Shown: one piece after another, positions 40,649 to 54,402 of the stretch
Layout of the letters: each line of letters opens with the position of its first letter
Numbering within the stretch: the first letter of the stretch is position 1
Source of the DNA: Hormiphora californensis
Lineage: Eukaryota > Ctenophora > Tentaculata > Cydippida > Pleurobrachiidae
DNA length: 64,000 nucleotides
Direction: 5' to 3'
Assembly (NCBI GenBank): GCA_020137815.1
Contig: CM035350.1
Span: forward strand, 3,640,037-3,704,036
Translations under genes and position numbers: made by a program
Notes under the pieces: generated by a model
The model's input: only the letters and a program-made list of their open reading frames with translations
Databases searched by the model: none
What the model was told of the DNA's origin: nothing

Positions 40649-40740
40649 CTTGGTAACGCAATTACCTATATACCTTGCGGGCACGCTAAAACTTGCTTTA
40701 CTATCGCAATATACTGTAGAGGGGTAATTTCGTTACCAAG
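40649..40740. mobile_element. MITE of the TTGGTAACG family
   Basis: Perfect outer ends CTTGGTAACG/CGTTACCAAG, flanked by the direct repeat TGGTATG (40642-40648 and 40741-40747). About 92 bp. Confidence 0.8.
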
Positions 40741-41061
40741 TGGTATGCCATGAACCCAGAACCATCCATGTTCATTCCAGCACACATCACAAATTGGGAT
40801 GGAATGGTAGTGATGGGTTGGGTTGTCTTTGGCCTTGTTTATGGGTGGTCGTGTTCCTGGTTCCGGTCGGGATGGGCTCTCTGTCTTGGCGGGGGTCGGG
40901 GTCTTCCCTTTCCCTTGGGCGAGGGATTGGGCTGTGTGCGTGTTGTGCGGCTAATGACCGCGGACGTGAGGCTGTCTCCCATTATGGGGGTAAATTCAAC
41001 GCCAGAGAACTAGTCTCCCTCAATTATGGCAACCGAGGGCCTCTGCCTTGTACGCATTCCT

Positions 41062-41165
41062 GTGTGAGGGAGGGATAGAATGCGGTGTGAGGGAGGGATA
41101 GAATGCGGTGTGAGGGAGGGATAGAATACGGTGTGAGGAAGGGATAGAATGCGGTGTGAGACAAG
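41062..41165. repeat. 23-bp tandem repeat
   Basis: Four to five copies of GTGTGAGGGAGGGATAGAATG with small variations. Confidence 0.9.
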
Positions 41166-41238
41166 ACAAGAAAAAGGAACACCCTGTTGACACGGGAAAA
41201 TGCATCATCCAACTCTACCGCCTGCAAGACAAAAATGA

Positions 41239-41609
41239 GGTAAGCGGTAAAGGTTGACCCGTCTCCTGAGAATTTTATTTTTCTTTGGCCATAACTCAGC
41301 CATTTCTTGACCAATTTGCAAAATATTGGGCTCGTTGGAAAGAGGACATTGAGCTCTTTCAGATGAGCCCAAGAAAATCCAAATCGGCGCAAATTGCGCG
41401 GCTTTGCGCGGCGTAATGGCGCAAAATGCGCGTTTTCGCCACTACGCCGCGCAATTTGCGCCAATTTTCATTTCATTGAGCTCATTTTAAAGATCTCAAT
41501 GCCCTCTTTCCAATGAGCCAAAGATTTTGCAAATTGGTCAAGAAATGGCTGAGTTATGGCCAAAACAGTTTTAAATTCTCAGGAGACGGGTCAACCTTTA
41601 CCGCTTACC
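41239..41609. mobile_element. 371-bp foldback element with 9-bp target duplication (Mutator-like)
   Basis: Inverted arms of about 165 bases start GGTAAGCGGTAAAGGTTGAC and meet at a GCGCAA-rich centre (about 41385-41465). It is flanked by the perfect 9-bp repeat CAAAAATGA (41230-41238 and 41610-41618). No ORF. Arms differ at scattered positions, so this copy is older than the 39.6 kb element. Confidence 0.85.
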
Positions 41610-41621
41610 CAAAAATGATTA

Positions 41622-41709
41622 CAGTCAGACCCCGATTTACGAGGTTGTACCCCGATTTTCCGGGCAAAACCATTTCCTCCGAGCATCCCGGTAAATCGGG
41701 GTCCGACTG
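41622..41709. mobile_element. pogo/Tigger-like MITE (copy 2)
   Basis: CAGTCAGACCCCGATTTAC start and GTAAATCGGGGTCCGACTG end, with TA on both sides. Only 88 bp. It begins three bases after the target duplication of the neighbouring foldback element. Confidence 0.7.
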
Positions 41710-41758
41710 TACTAAAACTAGTAAAAGTCACAGAAATTTAAAGAAACTCTCCCGATCT

Positions 41759-41826
41759 CTGTCTGGCCCGATTTGATTCTCAATCGACGCAGTGCGCTCA
41801 GATGGGGTCTGCATGGCGCCAGACAG
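41759..41826. mobile_element. hAT-like micro-MITE, CTGTCTGG ends
   Basis: CTGTCTGGCCC start, GGCGCCAGACAG end, flanked by CCCGATCT and CTCGATCT (7 of 8 identical). Shares the interior GATTCTCAA...AGTGCGCTCAG with the copy at 10861-10927. Confidence 0.75.
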
Positions 41827-42479
41827 CTCGATCTTGGTGACATAGATCACACCTGGCGCGACCCCTGTACCAGGTGTCTATGTTGACACTTGATAATGGT
41901 ATCTTCTTAATAATATCCATCTCTCAATCTTTATAGAGTTTCAGGGATGATTGGGAATTTGAATTTTACAATTAAACTTCACAGAAAACTTAGAAATGTT
42001 TTTCCACGTTAAATCCAACGACCAAAGCAACAAAAAAAACGACCGGTATATCAGATCGAATATATACGCTCATACTGCACTATTGACGTTAAGACACATC
42101 TTTGACCAACAACACGTGACGGAATCTTGAGAACATCCCCGATCAATATACAGTCACACACATACATAACATACTTACACACAAACATTGTATGTTTAGA
42201 GGGATGAATAAGGATGAATAGCTGTCCCTATTTATACTTTATAGACATTAAATAAAGAATTCCTTGACATGTTCCCAGTCTGCCCGCTCTCACACCGGGT
42301 CCGAAATTCATATCTGAGTTGATTAGTTAATGATCCCAATTTAGTTATATTGAGTAAGTTTTATTTAGTTATATGTATGGAAATTTATTTATCGATTATA
42401 GCGCTCCTACTTTTACCGATTTACTGGTGCAATCATAATTTAAAAAATTATATGATTGTGAAGTGTTATTTTTATTTAC

Positions 42480-43792
42480 CAATTTTATCACACTGAGGTA
42501 CATCAGTTGACCATGATCCATCATCCTGACAAGTCAGTGTTGCACTTCCCACTAGGATATGGTTGGCAGCACATTCAATAGTGGCAGATGTTCCTGTTGG
42601 TGAGGCAGCCCAGCTTCCTTGTGTTGATCCCTCAACAGTAAAGGCAGGACACTCAACTGGTTCTAAATTAAAATAGTAATTAGTAATTGGCGTGAGAAGT
42701 ATAACACGTTGTAGCTCATTGTCAGGGGTTGCGGGAGGTTTTTTTTCAGGGGGACGTGGACGATCGAATATTATTGCGATGACCTTTTTTGCAAGCAAAG
42801 TATACTCGATACGTGCAGTAGGGGGTTTCCAGACCACAGTCAGACACTAACGAATATAACTTAATTTTGTTTTAAATGGAACAATGATATTGTCGAATGA
42901 AAAATACAATTTGTAGGAGACACACTGAAGTTGGGTGCGCTCGTTGAGATCTCAACCGCGTGACACACACTAAAGTTCGAAGTTTTGCGAAAAACCATTT
43001 TTGGCTGAGAAATCATTTGCATGAGGCTAATGTCTTTTATACTGGTCCATCGAGGTGTCATTTATCCATATAATAATACATAATACTGGTGAACTGTGAC
43101 CGAGTTAGTGTGTGTGTCACAACGAGCGCCCCCAACTTCAGTGTGCCTCCTCAGCGCCCTGATACAAAATTACCCTTACCTGCTCTGTAGAAGTCAGATG
43201 CTGTGTCTAAATTACCGGCAGAAAACTCGATCTGCTCCACATCACCGCCCAACATTGGAACACATTCGCCCATTGAACTATCTGTGAACAAGTAATTCAG
43301 CACCTCCACATTGTTACATGCAATGATAATGGCGGTCTCTGTTTTGGTGATTGTCCAGATTTTATCCACCTCCACCGGGGGTTGCACTGACAGGTCTGTG
43401 TAGCTGCTGTTGCAGTAGCCTATCCAAAACTGCATTGGGGAGGAGAACTTCACTAACACATAAGTGACCCAGTTGTAGTCCTTTTTGAACATCGTCGTAT
43501 AGATCACCTCATCACTGCCCAGAGGAGAGTCCGTCTTTATCTGGAGAGGTGTTCCCTCCAGGTCCCAGGGTATAATCCTCACACCCCGCTGTACAGCTAT
43601 CCAGTCTAAAAAAACAACAGACATATTTTAACTCTACATAAAACTATGTTCTTATGGAACAATACTGTACAGCTGACCACTAAAAATACACAATTTAAAT
43701 ATATAATACTTTATCCAGTAAATCTTTGACCAACCTGCAGTGAGAACAACTGTTCCACACAATGCAGCTGTGAAGAGAAGTAGACGTATCAT
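42480..43792 (-). CDS. Secreted protein with Methyltransf_FA-like and sushi domains (3' end unclear)
   Basis: Exons on the minus strand: 43735-43792 encodes a signal peptide (MIRLLLFTAALCGTVVLTA). Exon 43180-43605 encodes a beta-rich domain with WIGYCNSSY, KIWTITKTE, a single CNNVEVLNY segment and a GGDVEQIEF motif. This recalls Methyltransf_FA-type (farnesoic acid O-methyltransferase-like) extracellular domains, though the assignment is uncertain. Exon 42480-42662 encodes a sushi/CCP module with four cysteines and the pattern ATIECAANH ... LTCQDDGSW ... PQC. The last exon in view ends at a donor (GTAAAT), and the terminal exon was not found. The role is unknown; secretion and adhesion or recognition are inferred from the domains. 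A terminal-inverted-repeat element lies in the intron at 42915-43151. Confidence 0.65.
42915..43151. mobile_element. TIR element, AGGAGACACACTGAAGTTGG ends
   Basis: Inverted termini AGGAGACACACTGAAGTTGG and the complement of AGGAGGCACACTGAAGTTGG, followed by GCGCTCGTTG on both sides. About 237 bp, intronic, no clear target duplication. Confidence 0.6.
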
Positions 43793-43864
43793 TTCAACAC
43801 GCACGTTGTACATACAAACCACTATTATACATGGAAGGTTTTACAAACATAAACAAGGTTATAA

Positions 43865-44141
43865 GGGTCACCACACACCAAAGTTAAAATTAAAATTAAA
43901 ATTTTGATTTTAAACCCGCACACACCAGCGGCCGTTAAAATTTCTCTCCCCCATTCTAAAAGTAACAATCTCGCGCGCGATTTTAACGGCGTGTTAAAAT
44001 TTTATCATCCAACGCGACCGTCAAAATCGTGCGTGAGACTGTTACTTTTAGAATGGGGAGAAACATTTTAACGGCCGCTGGTGTGTGTGGGTTTAAAATC
44101 AAAATTTTAATTTTAATTTTAACTTCGGTGTGTGGTGACCC
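43865..44141. mobile_element. PIF/Harbinger-like MITE, TAA target duplication
   Basis: Inverted ends GGGTCACCACACACC/GGTGTGTGGTGACCC, with extended palindromy through AAAATTAAAATT tracts, GCGGCCGTTAAAAT and CCATTCTAAAAGTAAC. TAA occurs on both sides (43862-43864 and 44142-44144). A 3-bp TWA duplication and GGG-start termini fit Harbinger elements. 277 bp, no ORF. Confidence 0.75.
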
Positions 44142-44345
44142 TAACTGTGTAAAGGCAATGTGGCTAATGATCTAGCACTATCGATATGAAATAACAATTC
44201 TGTCTTTGTAGACACAGGATTCATGTTTTGAGCTTATATACTAATATAATGCATAGTTGAGTTATCTGATACGCCCGGACCCCCGGTACAGACTATACAG
44301 AGCGGGGGTTATCAGGGAAGGTGGTTTATAATAGTCAGGAAAACT

Positions 44346-44407
44346 CTGTCAGGCCAATGCTCTGACCACAGAACTGAGAATATAGGGTTAGGCCAATGCT
44401 CTGACAG
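44346..44407. repeat. Palindromic MITE, CTGTCAG ends (copy 2)
   Basis: CTGTCAGGCCAATGCTCTGA at one end and CCAATGCTCTGACAG at the other. Relative of 3347-3457. Confidence 0.5.
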
Positions 44408-45013
44408 GGAAAACTGCAGTAATGAGCGGCCCAGGTGGTGATTTCAGTAAAAAAGTAAAATCACGCCTGATTCCTGTTCATAACTCCCCAGAATTTTAAC
44501 AATTCTAACGCATCTCGCCAACAAGGTACGCGTACGAAAAAAGACAGATCATATGCATCTTGTAACATGATACGAATAATTTGGTATCATAATGCCCACC
44601 TGTCCGATCTCAGTCGCTGGAAGACTATTCGATCTCAGGGTCAGCACACACCTTCACCGAACTAATGATATGGAGGGTCGGAGGATTTTATGAGGTTCTC
44701 AAAGCATGAACGAATGTGTACAACAGATGCCCAATACTGAGCAATGACCATGCCTCAAAAGACAATATAGCAACTACAGATCATATACCCCCGCTTTGTC
44801 TTGTCTTGACCAATGTCTTTAACCACAATTGCTGTCAGGAACTCCAAACAAAACGGGCTTAGGATCTCTTATATGACCTGTATTAGACAAAAGATGATTT
44901 GAGCTTTCCCTAAATTGGATGTGTGTCTATAAACAGCTACGACGCGGTCGACAAGTACGACCGCTAAATTGTTAGACAACGAGCTGTATGTGGTCAGCCA
45001 ATATGACGGAGAA
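44408..45013. other. No gene recognised
   Basis: Unique-looking AT-rich sequence without a recognisable exon. Confidence 0.5.
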
Positions 45014-45409
45014 CCTTCCTTCCTTCCTTCCTTCCTTCCTTCCTTCCTTCCTTCCTTCCTTCCTTCCTTCCTTCCTTCCTTCCTTCCTTCCTTCCTTCCT
45101 TCCTTCCTTCCTTCCTTCCTTCCTTCCTTCCTTCCTTCCTTCCTTCCTTCCTTCCTTCCTTCCTTCCTTCCTTCCTTCCTTCCTTCCTTCCTTCCTTCCT
45201 TCCTTCCTTCCTTCCTTCCTTCCTTCCTTCCTTCCTTCCTTCCTTCCTTCCTTCCTTCCTTCCTTCCTTCCTTCCTTCCTTCCTTCCTTCCTTCCTTCCT
45301 TCCTTCCTTCCTTCCTTCCTTCCTTCCTTCCTTCCTTCCTTCCTTCCTTCCTTCCTTCCTTCCTTCCTTCCTTCCTTCCTTCCTTCCTTCCTTCCTTCCT
45401 TCCTTCCTT
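45014..45409. repeat. (CCTT)n microsatellite, ~396 bp
   Basis: Almost perfect tetranucleotide array, about 99 units, giving long artificial ORFs in both orientations. Confidence 0.97.
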
Positions 45410-46825
45410 TGACCAACATCGTCTCTACAGCAACGCCCCCTCTTAACCGGAAATCAGTGTCAGAATCAATGTGTTTTAATACATAAGAAATCCAGTGAGG
45501 CAGTGCAATGTGCATACATGGGTTTTTTGCCAAGCTAGGTTTTTTTCACGATCAAACGCCCTTCCCAACATGATTTACACTCACCTCTTACACTGCGACT
45601 TCTTTATTATTTTCTGATTTTTACACGCCATCTCCCATTATTGTTATGTTGATCAACTAACCCCTCCTTCTCAATCAATTAAATATCCCTTCCTCCATCA
45701 GTTTGATGAGGAAAAGATGAAACTAACACTGGAAGTTCTGGATTTGAAACGTTGGGAGATATCATATGTGGAGGAGATAAATGAGTGAGATGTCCTTACT
45801 TACATTGAAAGAGAAATACTGGAATCAATAACACGGAATAAGTAAAAATTAGAACCTTATCTTTTAAAGTGGGAGTAGAGGTAATGGAGGAAAGACAGTG
45901 ACCGACGACCGTCTTTGGTCGTGAAACTCGTGTGATTTTTCTTAATTGTTCAATGCTCAATTACTATTTCATGATCATTGATAAACTGATAAATGATAAT
46001 GGTGGTTGCATTTGGCAATATATTGTCAAAAAATGTTTAGCTTTTCCTTTTGAGCGTTAAATCAAATATAATTACAGTTCAATTACATGTCAACAACACG
46101 TAGTCAATGCAACAAAAAGACTAATGTAAAACTAACAATATTGTTTTATGTACACTGAAACTTAATGGAAACGAAATGAATGTGTTTTATATTCTTCCCA
46201 CACACTTTTTGTCTGAAAATGACATAAGAAATGTGTGTTGATCTTGTTTGAAAACAATTAACAACTCAAGAATCTAATTGGCCTCATTTATCTTCTCATC
46301 CTTGATTTCAGTCTTCTTCATCGAGTCTCCGAAGACAGAAGTGTGTGAAATTGAATGTTATGTAACGCGCGAGAAGAAAATTGAGGGTAAAGTACTGCTT
46401 ACTTCGCGCGGTGAGCCTCTTTCACGTGGTAAGCGCGCGCTCTCTTCTGGATGCTGCGTGCACTGCACAGTGCAGTCTCTTTCCGATGCTGTGCACTCTC
46501 TTTGAGGCTCTCGGACTCCTTATGGGTCACCATCAGTCTCCCAAAAACGTCCAAGAGGCCTCAAGTCTTAAAATTTTAAAAACGCATTTTGACATTTTTT
46601 GAATTTGACCAATTTGGTGCGCGTCGCAATGTGCGCGTCGCATGCGCGTCGCGATATGCGCGTCTCAACACATTCGGGGTGCCTCCATGGTCCCTGATGC
46701 GATAGAAACGTTACTCCGGGTGCATATGAAAGGTCTTAAATCATCTTTCCAGTGAATTTGTTATCTCATTAGGAACCAGAGAAATCACAGAAATAGACTT
46801 TGCGAAAACCAGGGGGTGAGAACAG
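45410..46825. other. No gene recognised; dispersed repeat fragments
   Basis: Contains a CpG-rich piece (46360-46450), the GCGCGTCGCA cluster at 46610-46690 (reverse copy of 38590-38740), and at 46740-46815 a sequence related to 36892-37000. Confidence 0.5.
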
Positions 46826-47665
46826 TTGCTCAGACAGCTCCCATTTACCTCGGAGCTTGACATCTACTACACCCCAGATGGGTCTGAGATTGAACCAAAA
46901 CTCTGTGTACGGGATCTTGGGGTCCAATTGTCCAATGACCTGTCTTGGGATCAGCACATCGGAAACATGACTGCAGAAGCCCGAAGGATAAGTGGATGGG
47001 TTCTACGTGCTTTCAAAACAAGACAGCCCAAGACAATGCTCATTCTCTACAAAAGTCTTGTCAGAAGCAAGCTGGAATATTGCTGCCCACTTTGGGACTC
47101 ACCCAAAATCTCTGACATTATGAGTGTTGAAGCAGTACAGAGAAAGTTCACCAAACGCATTCTTGGAATGAGCGACCTGAGCTACTGGGATCGCTTGAAA
47201 AAACTGAACTTACGCTCCATGCAGCGACGTCGGGAACGCTACTCTATCATCATGGTGTGGAAGATGGCGAACGGAAGTGCCCCCAACAACATTGGGCTGA
47301 CATTCCACGATAATACAAGACTTGGAAGGAAAGCTGAGGTTCCAACATCCCCCACCACCACACAAGTGTCTGTCGCTACGAAGTACCATAACTCCTTTGC
47401 CTGCAGAGCGGCTCGACTTTGGAATACTCTACCAAGCAATGTGAATACGGCAGAAGACCTAGCCTCATTCAAAGTTCTCCTTGGTAAATGGCTGAAGAGA
47501 TTCCCAGACCGTCCCCCGGTGACTGGATATTCTCGACAGAATAATAACTCAATTCTTGACTGGGCACGAATAGCTTCCAGGGAGGGGGAGGCTCTATGAG
47601 GAGCTGACACCTGTGCAGGATCTGCACAAAGAGGACTACAAGACTACAAGACTACAAGAAAAAGG
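46826..47665 (+). mobile_element. Non-LTR retrotransposon RT C-terminal fragment (second)
   Basis: A 257-codon frame with RDLGVQLSNDLSW, KLEYCCPLWD, SYWDRLKKLN, RRERYSIIMVW and ARLWNTLPSNV, homologous to the end of the 37098-38147 frame but clearly diverged, so a different family or subfamily. It lacks the catalytic FADD part. The 3' end has a GACTACAA-type short tandem tail at about 47635-47660. Confidence 0.8.
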
Positions 47666-47727
47666 ACTTAATCATTTCCAGGTTATCTAGAAAGTCCATC
47701 AACTTAATGGGCAAACTAATAGTCTTA

Positions 47728-47908
47728 CAGTGCTGCTTGCAGTCAAAATACGGTAACGCAAAATACAGTAAGGAGACGCGCACGGTGCATAACGCGCGGC
47801 AAAAAGTTCATGTGTCAGCACGTACTAGCGCCCTGATTGGTCACGGTTGCGCGTCGTCTTACTGTATCTTCGTTTTCCATTACCGTTTTCCCACTACAAG
47901 CGACCGTG
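47728..47908. mobile_element. TA-flanked MITE, GCTTGTAGT ends (copy 2)
   Basis: Ends CAGTGCTGCTTGCAGT and ACTACAAGCGACCGTG, with TA on each outer side. The interior CTGATTGGTCACGG is shared, inverted, with the 11864-12050 copy. Confidence 0.6.
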
Positions 47909-48493
47909 TAATAGTTGAGACTAAAATCGGAATATTAAATTTTATATTGATGAAGTACAAACAACAAAGTAAATTATTTGTAATTAGCTTGCCTTGTTTG
48001 TTGAACAAAACAATAATTAGCATACATTAATTAACAAATTATATCTAAATTCCTCACTTAAAAGCAAGAAGTCATGAATTGAGCTAGAATATGAAGTGCA
48101 TTCAATGTTTATGATGTAAGGTAAGTAAAATGACATGTTCCAATCCCTCAACATATTTTGAGTCGCTTGACACTGTCTCCGAAATAAAAGTATGAACAAT
48201 TCAACACATGTTGTCTCCCTCTTCACCAATGTTGTAACTTGTTTGACAGTGAAGATATCACTTGCCCATACCTGAATTTCCCTCTCTCTATTTCATCTAT
48301 TCTATCTCTCCATCTCTAGTTCTTTCTCCCCCTCTCTCTCCCTCCCTCTTACTTCCTTTCTTTCTCTCTTCTGTCCCACATACAAATGTTTTCTCCCTCT
48401 CTCTCACTCTTTCTCTCGTACCCCTTGGAACCACACTTGGATCATGTAGACTGTAATTCTTTGCCAGTGAAAACATTTCTCTGTTTCTATATC

Positions 48494-49016
48494 ATGTTAG
48501 GTGTTCGTGCTCGCCCCAAGAGGGTCGCTTATACTCCACCTGTGTTTGATTCGTCTGGCAAGTTAGTCTCTGCTCCCCGTCACTTTCAATACGAGGAACA
48601 GTCACCCAGATCATCGGATCGTGGGCCTCGCGATCCGAACTTGAAGAAGATTCTGGAGGAGTATCGGAGTGAGGAGTTCCGGAGACGAAGTGGAATAAGT
48701 TCTGGTACACCTGGAAAAGGAATAAATGAGAAAGGCAATGGAACCCTTTCTCCTGTCAGGAAAGATATCAAATGCAGCACAGCACTGCCTGGAGAATGCA
48801 CAATAATATCTGAATTAGAGGAGAGTACAAAACCTGCTGCAAAAATGTCTACACCAAGCTGCACTCCTTCCCCTCTTGCTAATTCAGAGTTTCAATCTCC
48901 ATACTCTTCAAAGCAGCACCTTCCTCCATCTGATATACAATCACGGCAGGAATCTGGTGTTGTGTACAACTATGGGACGCCGAGGTGAACAAATGACCTC
49001 TCCTCCCACCCCTCTT

Positions 49017-49086
<70 letters not shown>

Positions 49087-50024
49087 ACTCTCTCTCTTTT
49101 TCTCTCAACAGTAACACCCATCCTCCCTCTCTACTATAGACCACGCCAGTACAACACAAGGATGTTGGAGAGACAGCGGACATTCATTTGTCACAACATA
49201 CCCAATGATGTTACGATGGGCATGATAAAAACTCAGCTCAAACTATACAACATAGGTAATGTCTAGCTTACTGAAATAATTTTGCCTCGTTTGCAGTTCT
49301 ACATTCATGCTCAGATCAGATATTTATTGGTTCTTGTTACAGGAGCCTATGTGGCCATCAATGAGCGGAGCAAGGATAAAACTCGGTTCTGCAAGATAAC
49401 TGTGGAAACTGATAATCAAGCTGAGCACCTCGAAAATGTGAGATTGGAAATCAGAAAATATTTAAAACGATAGAAATAAGCTGTAATAATCCGTTGAAAC
49501 ACCCCCTCCGGCCTCTTCCTCCAAGCTTGACTATTCATTAACCCTATTTCAGTTGTGTGAAGTGACGGTAGGTCGGTCTGTACTGGAGTTCAAGCCTGAT
49601 CTTCAGTTGAGTGACGACCAGAAAGACAGACAAAAGGTCTCCAATGTCCTCTCTGTCCACAGGTAATACCAAAACCGCCTGGGTGACTCCGGGGGGGGGG
49701 GGGGGTACACTCCCGGTGATCGGCAGATCTGCTAATTCATATCCCTTCTAACTCTTACATGAAGTACCATCTTCCATATATACCAACCCAACACTGTTTC
49801 AGGCAGGCGCAAGACCTTGGTATAGATTTGGAAGCAGTCCTCAAGCGACCAGAGACTAAAGATCATACCTATATCCCCCATGAGATGCTTGGAAGAACTA
49901 CTAGATCTAGTTGCACAGTTAGACACACTCTGGAGGAGAAATCACAACCGGTAATCTAGATCTGTCTAAGACTCTGATTGTTTTGAGATTAATTAATTGT
50001 TACACCTTTATTTCTCACTCTGTT

Positions 50025-50078
<54 letters not shown>

Positions 50079-51276
50079 ACTCTCTCTCTCCCCCTCTATA
50101 TCTCATTAGCTCATTTATTTCTCTTGCACTTTCGACTGATATCATCATTTCTCCTGTTTTCACTGTCAGGTTTTGTTGTTCAAGACGTCTCGTGTCGATA
50201 TGCGTACTAACCGTGTCAAGGACCGTCCCAAAGAGGAAGAGTATTTGGATGCCCTTCAGCCCTCTCAACTGGACGTCACCTTCCCAGAAACACCCCTTGC
50301 AGAGATAGAGAAGTTTTATAGCAACTCTACACCCAGCAATGTGTCTTGTAACTTGCCCCTAAACCTCAGTGTCACCCCTATAACACCCCCGGACAAGAAC
50401 TCTGTAAAGGTGGAGACTGGGAATTTAGAGATGAAACGGCTCGCTGAGGAGAGACAGCGAAGGAAGGAGAGACAGGCAGCTGGGACCCCTCTCTCTAGTA
50501 AACCTGTTTTCAAGCCGGCTATAATAGGGAACAGTGTACCAGTCAAGGACACAAAACCTGTCATGACACCTAAAAAGAGTGTCCCGGATAAGGAAAATAA
50601 CACCCGTGATCAGATCACCATCCCCCGCAAAACCTTCCTACATCCCCAAGTTTACCCCTCCACCTATCCTGAAAAGACCACCCAAGACATCTTCTACCGT
50701 TCCTTCCACCTAACACCACCTAACACGCCACACAACAAGGCAGATGGACGTGCCTGGGACCTACCCTATGAGTTTAGTCTTTACTCAACTAAACATCAAC
50801 TTGATAACTGGTTCTCACCCTGTCTCACTGAACCAATCTCCTCACCTATTGGTGATGTTACACAGCCACCTGACGACCTGGCCAGCGTAGCATGTCCTTA
50901 CCAGGAGGCCGGGGATAACAAGGACCTGCTAACTTTCCTTCTCAAGGATGTTGATGACATCATCACCCAGGGAGACTACACCCACCTCAACGAGATCTCA
51001 ATTCAGGCCCAACAATTGTTGGACAGGATGGAAGGCGAGGGACAAGTCTGGGATCTCCTGGCTGGCACCGAGCCCATTCAGAACAAGATAGATACAGTAA
51101 CGTTGGTGAAGGAGCTGGAGGATGGGGGTGATATTGAACTAGCGGAGGAGTTGCGAGAGGAGGAGGGTCTGGAGGGAGATGTAAAGGAGGAGTTGGATAG
51201 TTGTAGAGCTGATTTTCTGTTTTTTAAACTGAAGAATGCTATTGAGTGTCTTGATACGCGTGGGCTTTGTGTTTAA
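48494..51276 (+). CDS. Unrecognised multi-exon protein with Ser/Pro-rich and acidic helical regions
   Basis: Exons about 48494-48986, 49140-49255, 49343-49437, 49553-49662, 49803-49950 and 50170-51276, all in phase. The start is uncertain: an acceptor-like TTAG sits at the ATG, and the frame is open to 48386. The product is about 690 residues. The N-terminus is basic and Pro/Ser-rich with a YTPPVFD motif. Residues about 165-270 form a conserved-looking compact region (RTFICHNIP, FCKITVET, LEFKPDLQLSDDQ). The middle is Ser/Pro/Lys-rich with PITPPD, NTPHNK and other proline-directed phosphorylation-like sites. The C-terminal 130 residues are acidic and predicted helical (KDLLTFLLKDVDDII ... LKNAIECLD). 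I do not recognise the family. Composition suggests a cell-cycle or cytoskeletal regulatory protein, which is only a guess. Confidence 0.7.
49018..49100. repeat. (CT)n in intron
   Basis: CT microsatellite between the first two exons of the unrecognised gene. Confidence 0.9.
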
Positions 51277-51576
51277 TGTTTTCAGCGGCTAATGATATTT
51301 TGGGCCTCCGATTTTATCAATGGGGCATCTTGTGCTGCGCTGATTTTGTTATCTTGATTACTCGAGAAGTTTATTTTGTATCCTACAGCACCTTGTTGTT
51401 GTCACTATTTTAAAAAGCTAAAATTTTCATGTTTAATTTTATATTCTGAGACCGTTTGTTTGTTTTCCCCCTCTTCAAAACCATAGTACCTTTCCCTATC
51501 AGTAACTTGCTTTACAACTTGCTGTTTTGTCCAATGCCCAATCTCTCACCCACTAACATTATTATAGCAGCTGGTA

Positions 51577-53777
<2,201 letters not shown>

Positions 53778-54013
53778 CGGGAAGTGTGTTATGAGCAGAT
53801 TTAAGTTATTTAATGCCATAATTTTAACCAAAATATGCCCCATTATTTAGTTCTGAAAACTGAATTCTCTGCCCCGGGTGCATGTCCCACGGTCTGTCTC
53901 ACACACCCATTGTTACTTCGTGTAACGCGCGGCAACACCGCATTAATTCAGTTCGCGCTAATTCTTCCCCGGGCGTGGTTCGATGTCACGGTCGTGTAGA
54001 ATGAGAGGAGGGG

Positions 54014-54071
54014 CTGTCTGGCGTCGCCGATCACTGTAGAGTTTTAAACGGGATCTTTAGGTGCCAGACAG
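54014..54071. mobile_element. micro-MITE, CTGTCTGGCG ends (degraded)
   Basis: CTGTCTGGCG start, GCCAGACAG end, 58 bp; interior differs from the 10861 copy and no clear target duplication is seen. Confidence 0.55.
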
Positions 54072-54158
54072 GGGAGGGCTAAAGTAGGAAACATACCAGG
54101 GTTTCAGACCTCCACTTTCCGGATTGAATTTAGTTTATATTTCCCCTGGAAATTACTA

Positions 54159-54281
54159 CAGTCGGACCGCGATTTACCGGGATGCTCGGGGGAAAGGGTT
54201 TGGCCCGGTATATCGGGGTCAAATACTGTTAATTTCCTATTTCGGGGAAGATTATCCTCCCGGTAAATCGGGGTCCGACTG
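54159..54281. mobile_element. pogo/Tigger-like MITE (copy 3)
   Basis: CAGTCGGACCGCGATTTACC start and GGTAAATCGGGGTCCGACTG end, TA on both sides. The interior shares GTTAATTTCCTATWTCGGGG with the 5608 copy. Confidence 0.75.
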
Positions 54282-54402
54282 TATTTACTGAACAAGAATA
54301 AGCTCATCAATCAGTCGTGTTTTGAGAGATAAAACAAATCATAAAACCACATGATTAAACATGGATAAGCCCTTAACAAAAACGCCAGTCCTTCGTAATA
54401 AA

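Noticed and set aside
44969-45533. Long repeated ORFs on both strands
   Set aside because: Artefacts of the CCTT microsatellite.
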